DNA of 64,000 nt from Patescibacteria group bacterium. GTDB lineage: Bacteria; Patescibacteria; ABY1; UBA10025; JAHIVO01. Made by a program: the position numbers and the translations under genes. The notes below the pieces were generated by a model that was not told the origin of the DNA, did not search any database, and worked only from the letters and a program-made list of their open reading frames with translations. The stretch covers positions 96,685-160,684 of the forward strand of contig JAQULM010000001.1 in the NCBI GenBank assembly GCA_028718605.1. Reading direction: 5' to 3'. Of the stretch, positions 42,878-52,039 are shown piece after piece (positions within the stretch are counted from its first letter, which is position 1; every line of letters begins with the position of its first letter).

Positions 42878-43775
42878 ACGATTGGGATGATGGCAACAGG
42901 CGCAAGCGGCGGATTCCAACAATACTCACAACACCGGCGACCATAAACGCCATGCCGACCCACTGTAGGGAATGTATTGATACCGTGCCCTGCGCAATCA
43001 ACGTGACAACAGACGTTATCGGTGCCCCAAGCGCCAGCACCGCAGTCGCAACCGACGCCCGTACATATTTTAAGCCGGTATAGAACGTAAACACGTAGCC
43101 GAATAAAAACGCGGATGCAATAGCAATCCATTTCCAATGCTCGGCGGTGTACGAAAATATACTGCCAGCCTGGCCTGTTACTGCTAAAAATCCAAAAATA
43201 ATGACTGAACCCAGAAACATTCGCCCCCACATAACAATGCGCGGGGATAGTGTATTCAGCGTTCGTTTTGCAATTACGATTTCAGCGGCCCACATCAGCG
43301 TGGCGAGGAACACCAGACAGTCTCCCCAGTTCAATGCCTGTGGCCCGATGCCAAGGAATAAAATACTGCCGACGACCAACGCGGCTAAACCAATCAACAA
43401 ACTCTTGTTTATTTTCTCTTTCAAAAACACGATTGCCAGAAAACTGACGTACAGAAACATCGTCTTGTGGATGAACCCGCCCTTTGCTGCGGATGTCAAC
43501 GAGAGCCCTTTGAAAAACAGCAGGAACGGCACTGAACCGCCGATCACGCCGATCAGCGTAAGCTTAAGCCAGTCTTTCCCTTTCAAACGAATGATGTCCC
43601 GCCATTCTTTCGCACACAAAACAACGGCGCATAATCCGAGCGCCACGATCACGTTCTTTAAACCGGTAAACACGTATGGGTTCGCAAACTTTACGCCGAT
43701 TGAGTTGACGTAAATCGATACGCCGGATATCACGGCGGTCGCGAGTACAAAGAGGATGCCTTTTCGTTCGTTCAT
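42858..43775 (-). CDS. EamA/DMT family transporter, 305 aa
   Basis: Ten predicted membrane helices in two halves of five, the drug/metabolite transporter layout, with repeat motifs ATAVISGVSIYVNSIGV at the start of the first half and CLVFLATLMWAAEIVIAKR at the start of the second. Start 43775 (MNERKGILF). Substrates of the family range from amino acids to metabolites; a nickel or cofactor role is not indicated. It interrupts the hydrogenase gene order between the gamma subunit and hypC. Confidence 0.88.
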   Translation of the reverse strand: MNERKGILFVLATAVISGVSIYVNSIGVKFANPYVFTGLKNVIVALGLCAVVLCAKEWRDIIRLKGKDWLKLTLIGVIGGSVPFLLFFKGLSLTSAAKGGFIHKTMFLYVSFLAIVFLKEKINKSLLIGLAALVVGSILFLGIGPQALNWGDCLVFLATLMWAAEIVIAKRTLNTLSPRIVMWGRMFLGSVIIFGFLAVTGQAGSIFSYTAEHWKWIAIASAFLFGYVFTFYTGLKYVRASVATAVLALGAPITSVVTLIAQGTVSIHSLQWVGMAFMVAGVVSIVGIRRLRLLPSSQSYGARDH

Positions 43776-43799
43776 ATTCCGAGCAACGATTAAATTTCC

Positions 43800-43910
43800 A
43801 ATTACCAAATCCTAATACCCAATCAATGTCCAATGAGGAAAAAACCAATGACTAATTGGTGAATTGAATATTGGGGAATTCATTGGAAATTGGATATTGG
43901 TCATTGAATA
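43800..43910. repeat. ATTGG-rich degenerate repeat
   Basis: This spacer between the gamma subunit and the EamA gene is made of many near-copies of ATTGG/CCAAT spaced by about 5-10 bases (for example TCCAATTTCC, CCAATGAGG, CATTGGAAATTGG). The same kind of array borders the S23-like gene at 56.4-57.0 kb. Confidence 0.7.
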
Positions 43911-44744
43911 TTATTTATACTGCACTGTATCTTTCAATTGCGCATAGGTAAAGACAGGGCCGTCTTTGCACACGTAGTACGGCCCGATCGCGCAATGCTG
44001 GCACGTCCCCAGGCCCGCGCAGTGCATCCGGCGTTCAAGCGACAAGTAAATGCTTTCATCCGAATAACCAACGTTCTGCACTTCGGGCACAACAAACTTG
44101 AACATGATGGGCGGCCCGCACAGCACAGCAACGCCGTTTTTCACGACATCCGCTTTTTTAAACAGGACAGTTATCACACCTTTGTAGCACGAAATTGGGC
44201 CAATTGTCGTATCAGTGCCCTGGTCCATGGACATGGTAATAGTAAACATTTTTCCGAGCTTTTTCATTTCTGATTTAAAGAGAATCGCGCCAAGGTCACG
44301 GCACCCGTACAGCAATTGAACCTGGCGGTGTTCTGTATCAAGCAGGTTCCGGTTAATTAAATAGTGCAGCAACGAACGCAGCGGCACGAGGCCTAGCCCG
44401 CCCGCGATGAGTAGGATATTTTTCTTCTCAAATTTCTTGAGGTCGAAACCGTTGCCGTACGGTCCGCGGACGCCAAACGTATCGCCTGCTTTCAGCTCAT
44501 GGAACTTGCCCGTTACCCTGCCGACGTTCATCACGGCGATATCGTACGTGTTTTTTTCGGTTAACGATTCGGCAGGCACGAAAACCGATTCGCCGAATCC
44601 TGGCAGTGAGAATACGAAAAACTGGCCAGGATTATATACAAGCGCACCACCGCTTTTCAACTTGAACCTGAACGATTTCACGTTCGGCGTCTGTTGCTCT
44701 GTTCCAGTAATTTTCGCTTCTTGTGTTTGGTAGGGATTCAGCAT
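43911..44744 (-). CDS. hydrogenase/sulfhydrogenase gamma subunit (FAD/NAD(P)H and 2Fe-2S), 277 aa
   Basis: The ferredoxin-reductase fold is complete: FAD region PGQFFVFSLPGFGESVF and VGRVTGKFHELKAGDTFGVRGPYG, NAD(P) region ILLIAGGLGLVPLRSLLHY, and the C-terminal 2Fe-2S motif MHCAGLGTCQHCAIG...VCKDGPVF. Start 44744 (MLNPYQTQEA) is chosen because upstream residues lie in the repeat-like spacer. It passes electrons between NAD(P)H and the beta/delta subunits in group 3b enzymes. Confidence 0.92.
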   Translation of the reverse strand: MLNPYQTQEAKITGTEQQTPNVKSFRFKLKSGGALVYNPGQFFVFSLPGFGESVFVPAESLTEKNTYDIAVMNVGRVTGKFHELKAGDTFGVRGPYGNGFDLKKFEKKNILLIAGGLGLVPLRSLLHYLINRNLLDTEHRQVQLLYGCRDLGAILFKSEMKKLGKMFTITMSMDQGTDTTIGPISCYKGVITVLFKKADVVKNGVAVLCGPPIMFKFVVPEVQNVGYSDESIYLSLERRMHCAGLGTCQHCAIGPYYVCKDGPVFTYAQLKDTVQYK

Positions 44745-44758
44745 GATGATTAGGTTGA

Positions 44759-44864
44759 GGTGGCGTTTTCGCTGCTCGTATCGTAATACGGTTCCGTACT
44801 GCGGCTTTATGCCGATAGCCACAAACGACACCGATACGGGCGGCGATACCGCTACCGTTAAACG
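44759..44864 (-). repeat. approximately 105-bp intergenic element B of the hydrogenase cluster
   Basis: The partner of element A at 41971-42069. It contains the palindrome CGTAT-CGTA-ATACG (44777-44790) and repeated GTATCG words on the minus strand. It lies between beta and gamma subunit genes and overlaps the beta stop codon. Confidence 0.5.
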
Positions 44865-45868
44865 AGAATTTTTTTCTTACTGTACTTCGGGTCCTTGTGC
44901 TCATCCATCCATTTGAACACGTCCGCGCGCTTGATGCCCACGGGGCACACGCGGTCGCACCTGCCACAGTTGACGCACCCCATGATCTGGAATTCCCGCG
45001 GCGTCCTGACCCACTTGTGCGCGTACCAGTTTTGGATGCGCTGGGCATTGGTTTTTAAAAACTTTTCTCCGCCGCCGATTTCTGAAAAATCATTGTAAAA
45101 ACATGTGGTCCATGACCGTACGCGTTTACCGCTGCCTTTCTCCTTTGTCGCATGCTCATCGGCGATATTGAAACAGTAACACGTCGGGCAATCAATCGCG
45201 CACTTTCCGCACGCCATGCAGATCTCCCCCCAGTGCAGCCATGCGTCCTGCGATGCTTCAACGATTTGCTTCCGGTGCCGCTCGAGGTCAGGGTCAATGC
45301 CCTCTTCCTTGATCAACCCTGCAAATTCAATATGTTCATACGCTGTGAAACCAAACGCATCCAGCGTTTCCTGGCCGCGCTCGCTACCGGTGAACACTTT
45401 CCATTCGTTTTTACCCGATTTCACGAGCAGGATGTCGAATATAACGTGCTCGAGGATGTCCTCCTCGTACCGCTCGCGCAAGTGCCCGGAAAAACCTGAG
45501 CCCTCGAAGAACGCATGCCCGACCAACAGGTTGCTTTGGCGCTTTTTCTGGTAGTACGGATCCCGCTCAAACACCTGGTGGAATAAGCCGACAGCTTTCA
45601 GGTCCATGACTGACATCAGAAAACCGCATTCCGGCGCATACGGCTCTTTCCGCTCAGCGAGCTTCCCGCGCCTGAATGTAAAAAGCTCATCGCGCTTCGG
45701 CACCAGGACGTGCTTATAGGTATTGATAGGGATTTGCGGGGAAAAATCGACTTCTTCCAGCTCGTGGACTTCATCTACATACAGTTCATTCCCGTCACGA
45801 ACAGGCGCGTATACTCTATACTTTTTCTTGAGGTAAACGAAAAATTTCTTGAGCTGTTGTCGCGTCAT
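44858..45868 (-). CDS. hydrogenase/sulfhydrogenase beta subunit (4Fe-4S), 336 aa
   Basis: It begins MTRQQLKKFFVYLKKKYRVY, typical of the HyhB/AsrA-like beta subunit, and continues with FGFLMSVMDLKAVG-like and FVGxxC-type segments (ECGFLMSVMDLKAVGLF). Two C-terminal 4Fe-4S motifs are CMACGKCAIDCPTCYCFN and CVNCGRCDRVCPVGIKR. It links the gamma flavoprotein to the NiFe module. It is the first gene of the operon, under the promoter at 45878-45906. Confidence 0.93.
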   Translation of the reverse strand: MTRQQLKKFFVYLKKKYRVYAPVRDGNELYVDEVHELEEVDFSPQIPINTYKHVLVPKRDELFTFRRGKLAERKEPYAPECGFLMSVMDLKAVGLFHQVFERDPYYQKKRQSNLLVGHAFFEGSGFSGHLRERYEEDILEHVIFDILLVKSGKNEWKVFTGSERGQETLDAFGFTAYEHIEFAGLIKEEGIDPDLERHRKQIVEASQDAWLHWGEICMACGKCAIDCPTCYCFNIADEHATKEKGSGKRVRSWTTCFYNDFSEIGGGEKFLKTNAQRIQNWYAHKWVRTPREFQIMGCVNCGRCDRVCPVGIKRADVFKWMDEHKDPKYSKKKILV

Positions 45869-45877
45869 AGTGGATAT

Positions 45878-45906
45878 ATTATAACAAAAAACAACGCGTT
45901 GGACAA
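45878..45906 (-). promoter_or_regulatory. hydrogenase operon promoter, near-leaderless
   Basis: TATAAT (45878-45883) and TTGTCC (45901-45906) with a 17-base spacer on the minus strand. The beta-subunit ATG is nine bases after the -10 box, without room for a Shine-Dalgarno site. Confidence 0.62.
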
Positions 45907-45922
45907 ACGTGCACGGTGATAT

Positions 45923-45956
45923 AAAAAACGCCGGACCCACGAGAGCTTCCGGCGTT
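45923..45956 (-). terminator. terminator of the CHAP/T9SS-tail gene
   Basis: Arms AACGCCGGA and TCCGGCGTT on the minus strand followed by a T-run, 40 bases after the stop of the upstream gene. It separates the gene from the hydrogenase operon promoter. The terminator at 63435-63470 has a similar CGCCGGA stem. Confidence 0.85.
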
Positions 45957-45996
45957 TCTCACGGTGGTGAGGATCGTATGGAGTACATACGACACC

Positions 45997-47664
45997 TCAC
46001 TTCAGAAGGAGCATCTTTTTTGTTTCAACTGCCTCAAAAGTTGCGAGGCGGTAGAAATAGACGCCCGAGGAGTACTGGCTCGCATCCCACGTGATAGAAT
46101 ACTCGCCAGCAGGCTGGTCTCCGTCGACGAGCACAGTTACTCGCTGACCGAGGATGTTGTACACATCGAGCGTGACGTGCGCGGCATCCGGCAGTGAATA
46201 GCTGATGGTCGTTACGGGATTGAACGGGTTCGGGTAGTTCTGGGACAGGGTGAAGGTGATAGGAAGGATATTGCCGTCCTCCTGGCTAACAATCGATGCC
46301 TTCCCGGCGACCTGACACGGGCTGATGGGATCCCACTGGTTTGTGCCGGTTGCAAAAATGCGGTAGAAACTGCTTCCCTTCTTGAAATCCTGGCACCACT
46401 TCCCTCCGTAGTAGAAACGGTCAATCGTTGCGCATCCGAATTTCGCAACGCCACCATTCGCATCGTAACGGTCCTTGATCGTACCGTACACCCAATACGC
46501 CTCATTGGTCGCGCATTCGTTTCCTTCCCAATTCTCCATGTCGTACATGATCATGCCAGGATCACCCGTTGGCGCGTCAGTGCCGCCCTGGAAATCCTGG
46601 ATAACGATGTTGCCATAGAGAACGTGGACCCTGTTCATCGCATTACCGACATCGCGCGATGCGCCGTTACGGTCATAGGCATCCGCAAACAGGTAAGAAT
46701 ACCTGCTGTTCCAGATTTCGCCGGATGACCATCCAGGAGCGCACGTTTGGTAACCGGAGATAGTACCATTTACGATGTACCCTTTTTGGAAGTCCTGGCG
46801 CCATTTCTCGGGACTACTTGAAACCTTATACGAGTTCGTAATCGGCATCCCGAGGCAGGAGTTCGGGCCGCCTTGGCCAGAGGAACCATTCAATCCGCAA
46901 CTTACCGAAAGGTTATCCCAGGTGGTCCACTTCTCCCATCCAACGCAGTACGCATACATAGCACCGCCGAGAGCATCGTAGACGATTGCAGCTTGGCCGG
47001 ATGAATGGATAGCGCGCTGGCAGTTAGCCGCAGCGAGATCGTTGTCGTACGTGTTGTACGCATATGTCGGGAACGGATGGTACCACCCGACCGAACCGAT
47101 ACTCGAACCGAACGCGGTATTCGGGCTCTGCGGCCAGCCGTACGGATTGCGGTTATTCATCGGTTTCGAACGTCGCTCGCTGATGAGCTGGGATGGGGTC
47201 TTGGTCTGGCGATATGGAACCGGGCCACCGTAGATAAAACCCTGATCAGTGCTCGTATAGCGCTTAGCGCGTACGCCAGCGTTACATTTTGAGCAACAGT
47301 TCATCTCGGAAACCCAGAATGAACCGTCTGAGTGCACGTACATTACAAAGGCGACGTGGCCAAGTTTTGGGATTTTCGCAGCACTGAAACATACGATACT
47401 TCCTACGCGAGGCGCGGAGCCACGCGAAAGATTTTCCCGGATAGCATCCGGCCACCAGCCCGTCCCATCGCCGTGAACCCCTTCGCCATCAAGATCAGGC
47501 CTTTGAGCATATGCCCACCAGGTACAGTTACCGTTATTCGGACAACACTCATAGGTGTTACCAGGATAGCGGACACCGCCACACTCCGGATCTGACGCGG
47601 CGATTACGTTCCCTACCAGTAGCAAGATGATAGGGATAACAAGCACTACATGTCTGAAATTCAT
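45997..47664 (-). CDS. secreted CHAP-domain protein with T9SS-type C-terminal sorting domain, 555 aa
   Basis: A signal peptide covers 1-22 (VVLVIPIILLLVGNVIA). Residues 35-150 form a CHAP amidase domain: CCPNNGNCTWWAYAQRPDL with the catalytic Cys and KLGHVAFVMYV with the His. A long Trp/Tyr-rich region follows, with WQDF- and KWCQDFKKG-type LGFP-like repeats (about 180-460). The last 85 residues are a type A T9SS sorting domain: FTLSQNYPNPFNPVTTISYSL, LDVYNILGQRV, SGVYFYRL and TKKMLLLK. AGGAGG lies six bases before the ATG. It probably cuts peptidoglycan. No T9SS machinery gene lies in the window. Confidence 0.88.
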   Translation of the reverse strand: MNFRHVVLVIPIILLLVGNVIAASDPECGGVRYPGNTYECCPNNGNCTWWAYAQRPDLDGEGVHGDGTGWWPDAIRENLSRGSAPRVGSIVCFSAAKIPKLGHVAFVMYVHSDGSFWVSEMNCCSKCNAGVRAKRYTSTDQGFIYGGPVPYRQTKTPSQLISERRSKPMNNRNPYGWPQSPNTAFGSSIGSVGWYHPFPTYAYNTYDNDLAAANCQRAIHSSGQAAIVYDALGGAMYAYCVGWEKWTTWDNLSVSCGLNGSSGQGGPNSCLGMPITNSYKVSSSPEKWRQDFQKGYIVNGTISGYQTCAPGWSSGEIWNSRYSYLFADAYDRNGASRDVGNAMNRVHVLYGNIVIQDFQGGTDAPTGDPGMIMYDMENWEGNECATNEAYWVYGTIKDRYDANGGVAKFGCATIDRFYYGGKWCQDFKKGSSFYRIFATGTNQWDPISPCQVAGKASIVSQEDGNILPITFTLSQNYPNPFNPVTTISYSLPDAAHVTLDVYNILGQRVTVLVDGDQPAGEYSITWDASQYSSGVYFYRLATFEAVETKKMLLLK

Positions 47665-47734
47665 TTCAGACCTCCTTGATTTGAACGTTACTGTGTTTAA
47701 GTTGTTAAATTTCGATTTATCTGATTGTTAGTTT

Positions 47735-48676
47735 CTATAGAAACTTGAAGCTTTCCACCATATCTGAATCAAAATCTTCGAAAGGATCAAAGCTTTTAAT
47801 AAATGTTTGCGCTTGCCCTAAGTTCCACGACACGAAAATATGCTTCTTCTCATTATAAATTAATTCCGTTGCATAATTCACAGGACACTCGCTTTCGTTT
47901 AGCTCCTTACCATCCCCTTCAATCGAAATACTATATATCCCATTCCCAAGTTTAGATTGTGTCATAGCACCTAATTCGCAACCCGATCCATAGCGATCCC
48001 GAATAGCCTGTCGTAATTCAGAATTATTATTTATGGCTTTCACTTCAATCTTCCAGTTACTCTGATAATATTGGTCTTCCTGCACTAATGTTGCTAAAGT
48101 CGTATCAATTTTAATACAATCAGAGAAATAGCTATGATCTATACCATTAACCGTTTCATCGGTTCGCCCTTTTAATTGATAACTATAACTATTTACCAAA
48201 TAAACGGTATCGCTATTTTCAAAAACTGATGTGGGAATCATCGCATTAACTGGCCTATATGAATGGTCTTCTGTTCCATCAGATGCAATTGCTTCATTCC
48301 ATTCGCATCCTCCATAGTTAGTCATTATCTGTTTTGGTAGCTTTATTGAAAACCCGAGATGATAATTTGTATATTGTACCCATGTATTATCGATACTAAT
48401 AATTTCTGAGGGTTTTATTTCAGGAGAATACGTACTTTGAATAACTGGTATAGTATCATCGCTATTTACAACGGCATTTACGTTCTTATTTGAATTTGCA
48501 GTAGTATTCGTATTCACCACCGCATTAGCATTGCCATTCCCATTCGTATTCACCTTACCTGACAAAATCGCGTACGTACCATATGCGGCTGCCGCGACAA
48601 CAAGGATAAAAAGCACGATCCAGAGTGTCCGCTGGGCGGGTTTAATTGGCTTGGTTTGGGGGGTTTGGGTGTCCAT
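47735..48676 (-). CDS. membrane-anchored protein with Asn-rich linker, 313 aa
   Basis: A cytoplasmic N-terminus of about 17 residues, one helix (19-40, LWIVLFILVVAAAAYGTYAIL) and an Asn/Thr/Val linker (44-75) precede an extracytoplasmic domain of about 240 residues containing a YHLGFSIKLPKQIM strand, typical of a lipoprotein-like beta-sandwich in CPR bacteria. Four Cys residues may form disulfides. No function is known. The linker is the same type as in the 40874-41746 protein. Confidence 0.72.
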   Translation of the reverse strand: MDTQTPQTKPIKPAQRTLWIVLFILVVAAAAYGTYAILSGKVNTNGNGNANAVVNTNTTANSNKNVNAVVNSDDTIPVIQSTYSPEIKPSEIISIDNTWVQYTNYHLGFSIKLPKQIMTNYGGCEWNEAIASDGTEDHSYRPVNAMIPTSVFENSDTVYLVNSYSYQLKGRTDETVNGIDHSYFSDCIKIDTTLATLVQEDQYYQSNWKIEVKAINNNSELRQAIRDRYGSGCELGAMTQSKLGNGIYSISIEGDGKELNESECPVNYATELIYNEKKHIFVSWNLGQAQTFIKSFDPFEDFDSDMVESFKFL

Positions 48677-49179
48677 AGTATACTAGTTTAATTAATCTCT
48701 ACTGTAAGCGTAACACCTACAAGTGGTGCGTCAATGCAGGAAACATTAGCGTTTTTGCATTAACGTGATCGGGCAACCAAAAAATCTGTGCATAACAAAA
48801 AACGGTGCATCGGGATATCCACCGATTATTGCGCCGTCGCGACGGCGCGAAAATATTTTTACGTGGCTATTCCTTTTTTCTTCTGCCTGCCCGATCGGTA
48901 CTATTTTAATGCCGCCCTTTAGAAAGAAATGTTACGGAAATTGTGGGAGGAGTAACGGTCCGTCCAGGACGGACCGCCGCGTCCTGTTCGAGCGTACGAG
49001 CAAAAGCGAGAAGCGAGTTACGCGACGGAGTGACGACGAGCCAATTTCTGTTAATTTCTTTATATGGGCGGAATCTCTTTTCTGTCACTTTTCTGGATTG
49101 GCAGAAAAGTGACAATAAAAAAATGTACAAATTGAAAAAACAAGCCCGGCCGCGGAGCGCCACGCCCGGAAGGTAGTAT
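48677..49179. other. intergenic region with palindromic repeat units
   Basis: No gene seen. Palindromes: GCGCCGTCGC-GACGGCGC (48831-48848), GGTCCGTCC-AG-GACGGACC (about 48957-48976) and a long hairpin near 49079-49113 with arms TGTCACTTTTCTG/CAGAAAAGTGACA. The open frame across it on the minus strand is a well-known type of spurious translation of such repeats. The GCGCCGTCGC word returns twice at 60195-60222. Confidence 0.6.
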
Positions 49180-52035
49180 TTACTTTTTCTTCCGTTCTTC
49201 CGCTTTCCCGATCGGCAGCGTGAAATGGAACGTCGAACCCTTGCCGATGCCCTGCGATTCCACCCAGATCGTGCCGCCGTGCGCCTCGGTCAATCGCCGG
49301 GCCACGTACAAGCCGAGGCCGGAGCCGTCCGGATTCACCTGTGCGATGCCAAATCCGCGCACGAACTTCGCGAAGAGCTTCTTCGCCTCCTCCGGCTCGA
49401 TACCGCGGCCCGTGTCTTTCACGCTGACGAGAATATCGCTTCCCTTCTTCACGGTTGAAACCACTACACTGCCGGCATCTGTATACTTGATCGCGTTATC
49501 TACCAAGTTCAGAATCATATCATCGAGCTTGTCGTGGTCAGCGGAAATGATCGGCAATGCGGTTTTCGGCTTATTATACTTCAGCACAAGCTTCTTGTCA
49601 GTGGCGTTCTTCTGGACGACCGACAGCACGTGCTCGACAATCTCCTCAACCTGCGTTGGCTGGAGATTCAGCACGAGCTTACCGGATTCGATCTTCGATA
49701 CGTCCAGGAACAGGTTAATGAGCCGTATCATGCGCTGGGATTCATCGAGCAGCCCCTGCAGGATCTTGTGCTGTTCAGCCGGCACCTTACCGAAGTCTTC
49801 CTGCAGTATCATGGACAGGTAGCCCATGATGCCGGTCATGGGCGTGCGGAGCTGGTGCGACGTTATTGAAACGAATTCCGATTTTGCCGAGTCAAGCTGC
49901 TGCAAATGCTTGTTCGCTTCGGCAAGTTCCGTATTCGACCGTGCGAGCTCTTGGTAGAGCTCGATATTCCGGTACACGATGCCGGTCTGGTTCGCAAGCG
50001 CCTTCATGATCGAGAGGTCAGTATCCCTGAGCGTCCCAGGGTCGCGCTGCATCAGGAAATCAATGACGCCAATAATGCCTTCTTCGGAATAGATCGGGAC
50101 TGCGATGACTGTCTTGAGCGCGATAAGCGACTGGATTTTACCGCATACATCTTCTGGAACTGCCGGGGAGAGGAACTCGTGAAGTTCACTGCCGATCTGG
50201 ATTTTCCCGAGTTTAATCGCTTTCACGGACCTGCTCGTGCTCGTCTGGAAATTTGAATAGAGTTCTGACAATGGTTTACCGATCAGGTTCATAATCTCCG
50301 GCGTCATGAGCCCGCGCGTGACCGCATCCGGGAATAACTTGTGCCTTTCCCTTCCGAGAAACATCACGATGCCGCCCAGGTACCCGAGCTCGTCCGCGAT
50401 CGCGTCGGCGATCGACTGCGTCACTTTGCGAAAATCAAGCGTTTTGGTCATCAGCGTCGTCACTTTCTGTAACGCTGACAGGAACTTGTTGCGCTCCTGG
50501 AGCTGGACGTTAGTGCTACGGAGGTCCTCGGTTGCGACCGCGACTTCCTTCTTCAGCCGCTCAGTAAACCGCTGTGCTTCCTCATATAAGCGTGATTTAT
50601 CGAGTGCAGACGCGAGTTGCGGACCGATGAGCTTCAACAGATTGAGGTCTTCTGATCCATATGGATCACCTGACATCTTCGGTCCGAGCACCATAACCGC
50701 ATTTAAACTATTGCCAACGATAATGGGTGCAACCACGCTTGCATCGAGCTTGTCGAGCTCGGCTTTTGACGACTCGAGCTGTTTCCGTTCCCTCTCTTCC
50801 TGCGTATCTTCTATCTTACGTTCAAGCGCTTCCAAAACGATGACTTCATGGGACGTCTTCATGTATTGCACAAGCGGATTATCGTGCCCGAGACGTTCCC
50901 CAATGCCGGTCTGTCCTGTTATCTGCCCCAACGGCATATCGGGAAGTTTTTTCCCGGTCTTTGGGTCAATCCTACCCCTGCGCTTAAAAAATGCCCCGCC
51001 AATCGATGCCGATAAAAATATTGATACGTTCTTGACTTTCAACTTCGATTCCAATTCCCGCGACATTGAAAACAAAAGTATGTCCAAATCAATTTCACGA
51101 TTAATGATTTCACTTAATTCGGAAAGGAGGTGCTGGTAATCAACTTTGGCTTTAAAGAAGAAAGTATCAGTAATTTGAGCGATTGCTTGTCGTAATGGAT
51201 TTAGTAAAAAGACAATAATTATTGCAACTATGACCTGAATAGCAATTGTTGTTATAAAATCAAGATTTAATGACCTTGGTAAAAGTAATGTCAGCACAAC
51301 CACAACTACCGAAACAAATATCGTAACAACTGAATAAGTAATAGTTCTTAGAATGATTAACCTAATATCAAGTAATTGGTGCTTTATAATTGCGTAAGCT
51401 GTAAATACTATAAAAAATATTGTTGCAAAGGTGCCATAATTACTTAATTGTGAACTTCCAAGAGCAGGCAAGAATAAATTTGTAATACTTCCGAACACTA
51501 CAGAAATTAATAAACCGAAGAATAAATACTTTATTCTTGTTCTTTTAACGCCTACCGCATGACGATAACTATTAACAAGAAAAAAGAAAGCTAACAATAT
51601 ATAAACAATAAAATACAGCAGAAAGAGATAATAGAAAGGACCAAAAACGGGTACTATTGGATGAATCGTAATATCTTCAACGCCTGTTATAACTAAATTA
51701 GCAAGTGTTAAACATACGAGCAATATTGCCGGTAATATTATTAGATATGGAATTTGTCTTTTAAATTTATATTTTGAAGGGAAAATTAGAGTAAATAATA
51801 ATAAAAATGCCGGGATAAAAAACGACCCGATAAAGGTCATTTTTGTCCAGAAAAAGGCCGCGGAATAGGAATTAGTCAAATCAACAGTAAAATTTGAAAT
51901 TAACCATACACTTATTGCAATGGTAAAAGAAAGGAAGGTAATATTTACCGTTCCTCTTCGGTTTCTGGTAAACACCAGAATCCCCAAAAAAAGATTTAAC
52001 CCAACAATTAGTAATAATGCTATTAATTGATTCAT
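49180..52035 (-). CDS. 7TM-GAF-GAF sensor histidine kinase, 951 aa
   Basis: Seven or eight membrane helices cover about 1-225, ending with the linker AYAIIKHQLLDIRLIIL of the histidine-kinase N-terminal 7TM family. Two GAF domains follow (about 300-480 and 515-690), then a HisKA domain with H box SITSHQLRTPMTGIMG, and a HATPase with N box LNLVDNAIKYTD, G1 DTGRGIEP and G2 GSGLGLYVARR. No response regulator lies nearby. The DNA for the 7TM part (51130-52035) is visibly AT-rich, and the cytosolic part GC-richer. It is the last gene of the acyltransferase operon, four bases after the ThiF-like gene. Confidence 0.92.
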   Translation of the reverse strand: MNQLIALLLIVGLNLFLGILVFTRNRRGTVNITFLSFTIAISVWLISNFTVDLTNSYSAAFFWTKMTFIGSFFIPAFLLLFTLIFPSKYKFKRQIPYLIILPAILLVCLTLANLVITGVEDITIHPIVPVFGPFYYLFLLYFIVYILLAFFFLVNSYRHAVGVKRTRIKYLFFGLLISVVFGSITNLFLPALGSSQLSNYGTFATIFFIVFTAYAIIKHQLLDIRLIILRTITYSVVTIFVSVVVVVLTLLLPRSLNLDFITTIAIQVIVAIIIVFLLNPLRQAIAQITDTFFFKAKVDYQHLLSELSEIINREIDLDILLFSMSRELESKLKVKNVSIFLSASIGGAFFKRRGRIDPKTGKKLPDMPLGQITGQTGIGERLGHDNPLVQYMKTSHEVIVLEALERKIEDTQEERERKQLESSKAELDKLDASVVAPIIVGNSLNAVMVLGPKMSGDPYGSEDLNLLKLIGPQLASALDKSRLYEEAQRFTERLKKEVAVATEDLRSTNVQLQERNKFLSALQKVTTLMTKTLDFRKVTQSIADAIADELGYLGGIVMFLGRERHKLFPDAVTRGLMTPEIMNLIGKPLSELYSNFQTSTSRSVKAIKLGKIQIGSELHEFLSPAVPEDVCGKIQSLIALKTVIAVPIYSEEGIIGVIDFLMQRDPGTLRDTDLSIMKALANQTGIVYRNIELYQELARSNTELAEANKHLQQLDSAKSEFVSITSHQLRTPMTGIMGYLSMILQEDFGKVPAEQHKILQGLLDESQRMIRLINLFLDVSKIESGKLVLNLQPTQVEEIVEHVLSVVQKNATDKKLVLKYNKPKTALPIISADHDKLDDMILNLVDNAIKYTDAGSVVVSTVKKGSDILVSVKDTGRGIEPEEAKKLFAKFVRGFGIAQVNPDGSGLGLYVARRLTEAHGGTIWVESQGIGKGSTFHFTLPIGKAEERKKK

Positions 52036-52039
52036 TCAA

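Noticed and set aside
48906..49163. Open frame of 85 aa in the 48.7-49.2 kb spacer
   Set aside because: It is a translation of palindromic repeats (hairpin arms read as FCQSRKVTEK), no gene features.
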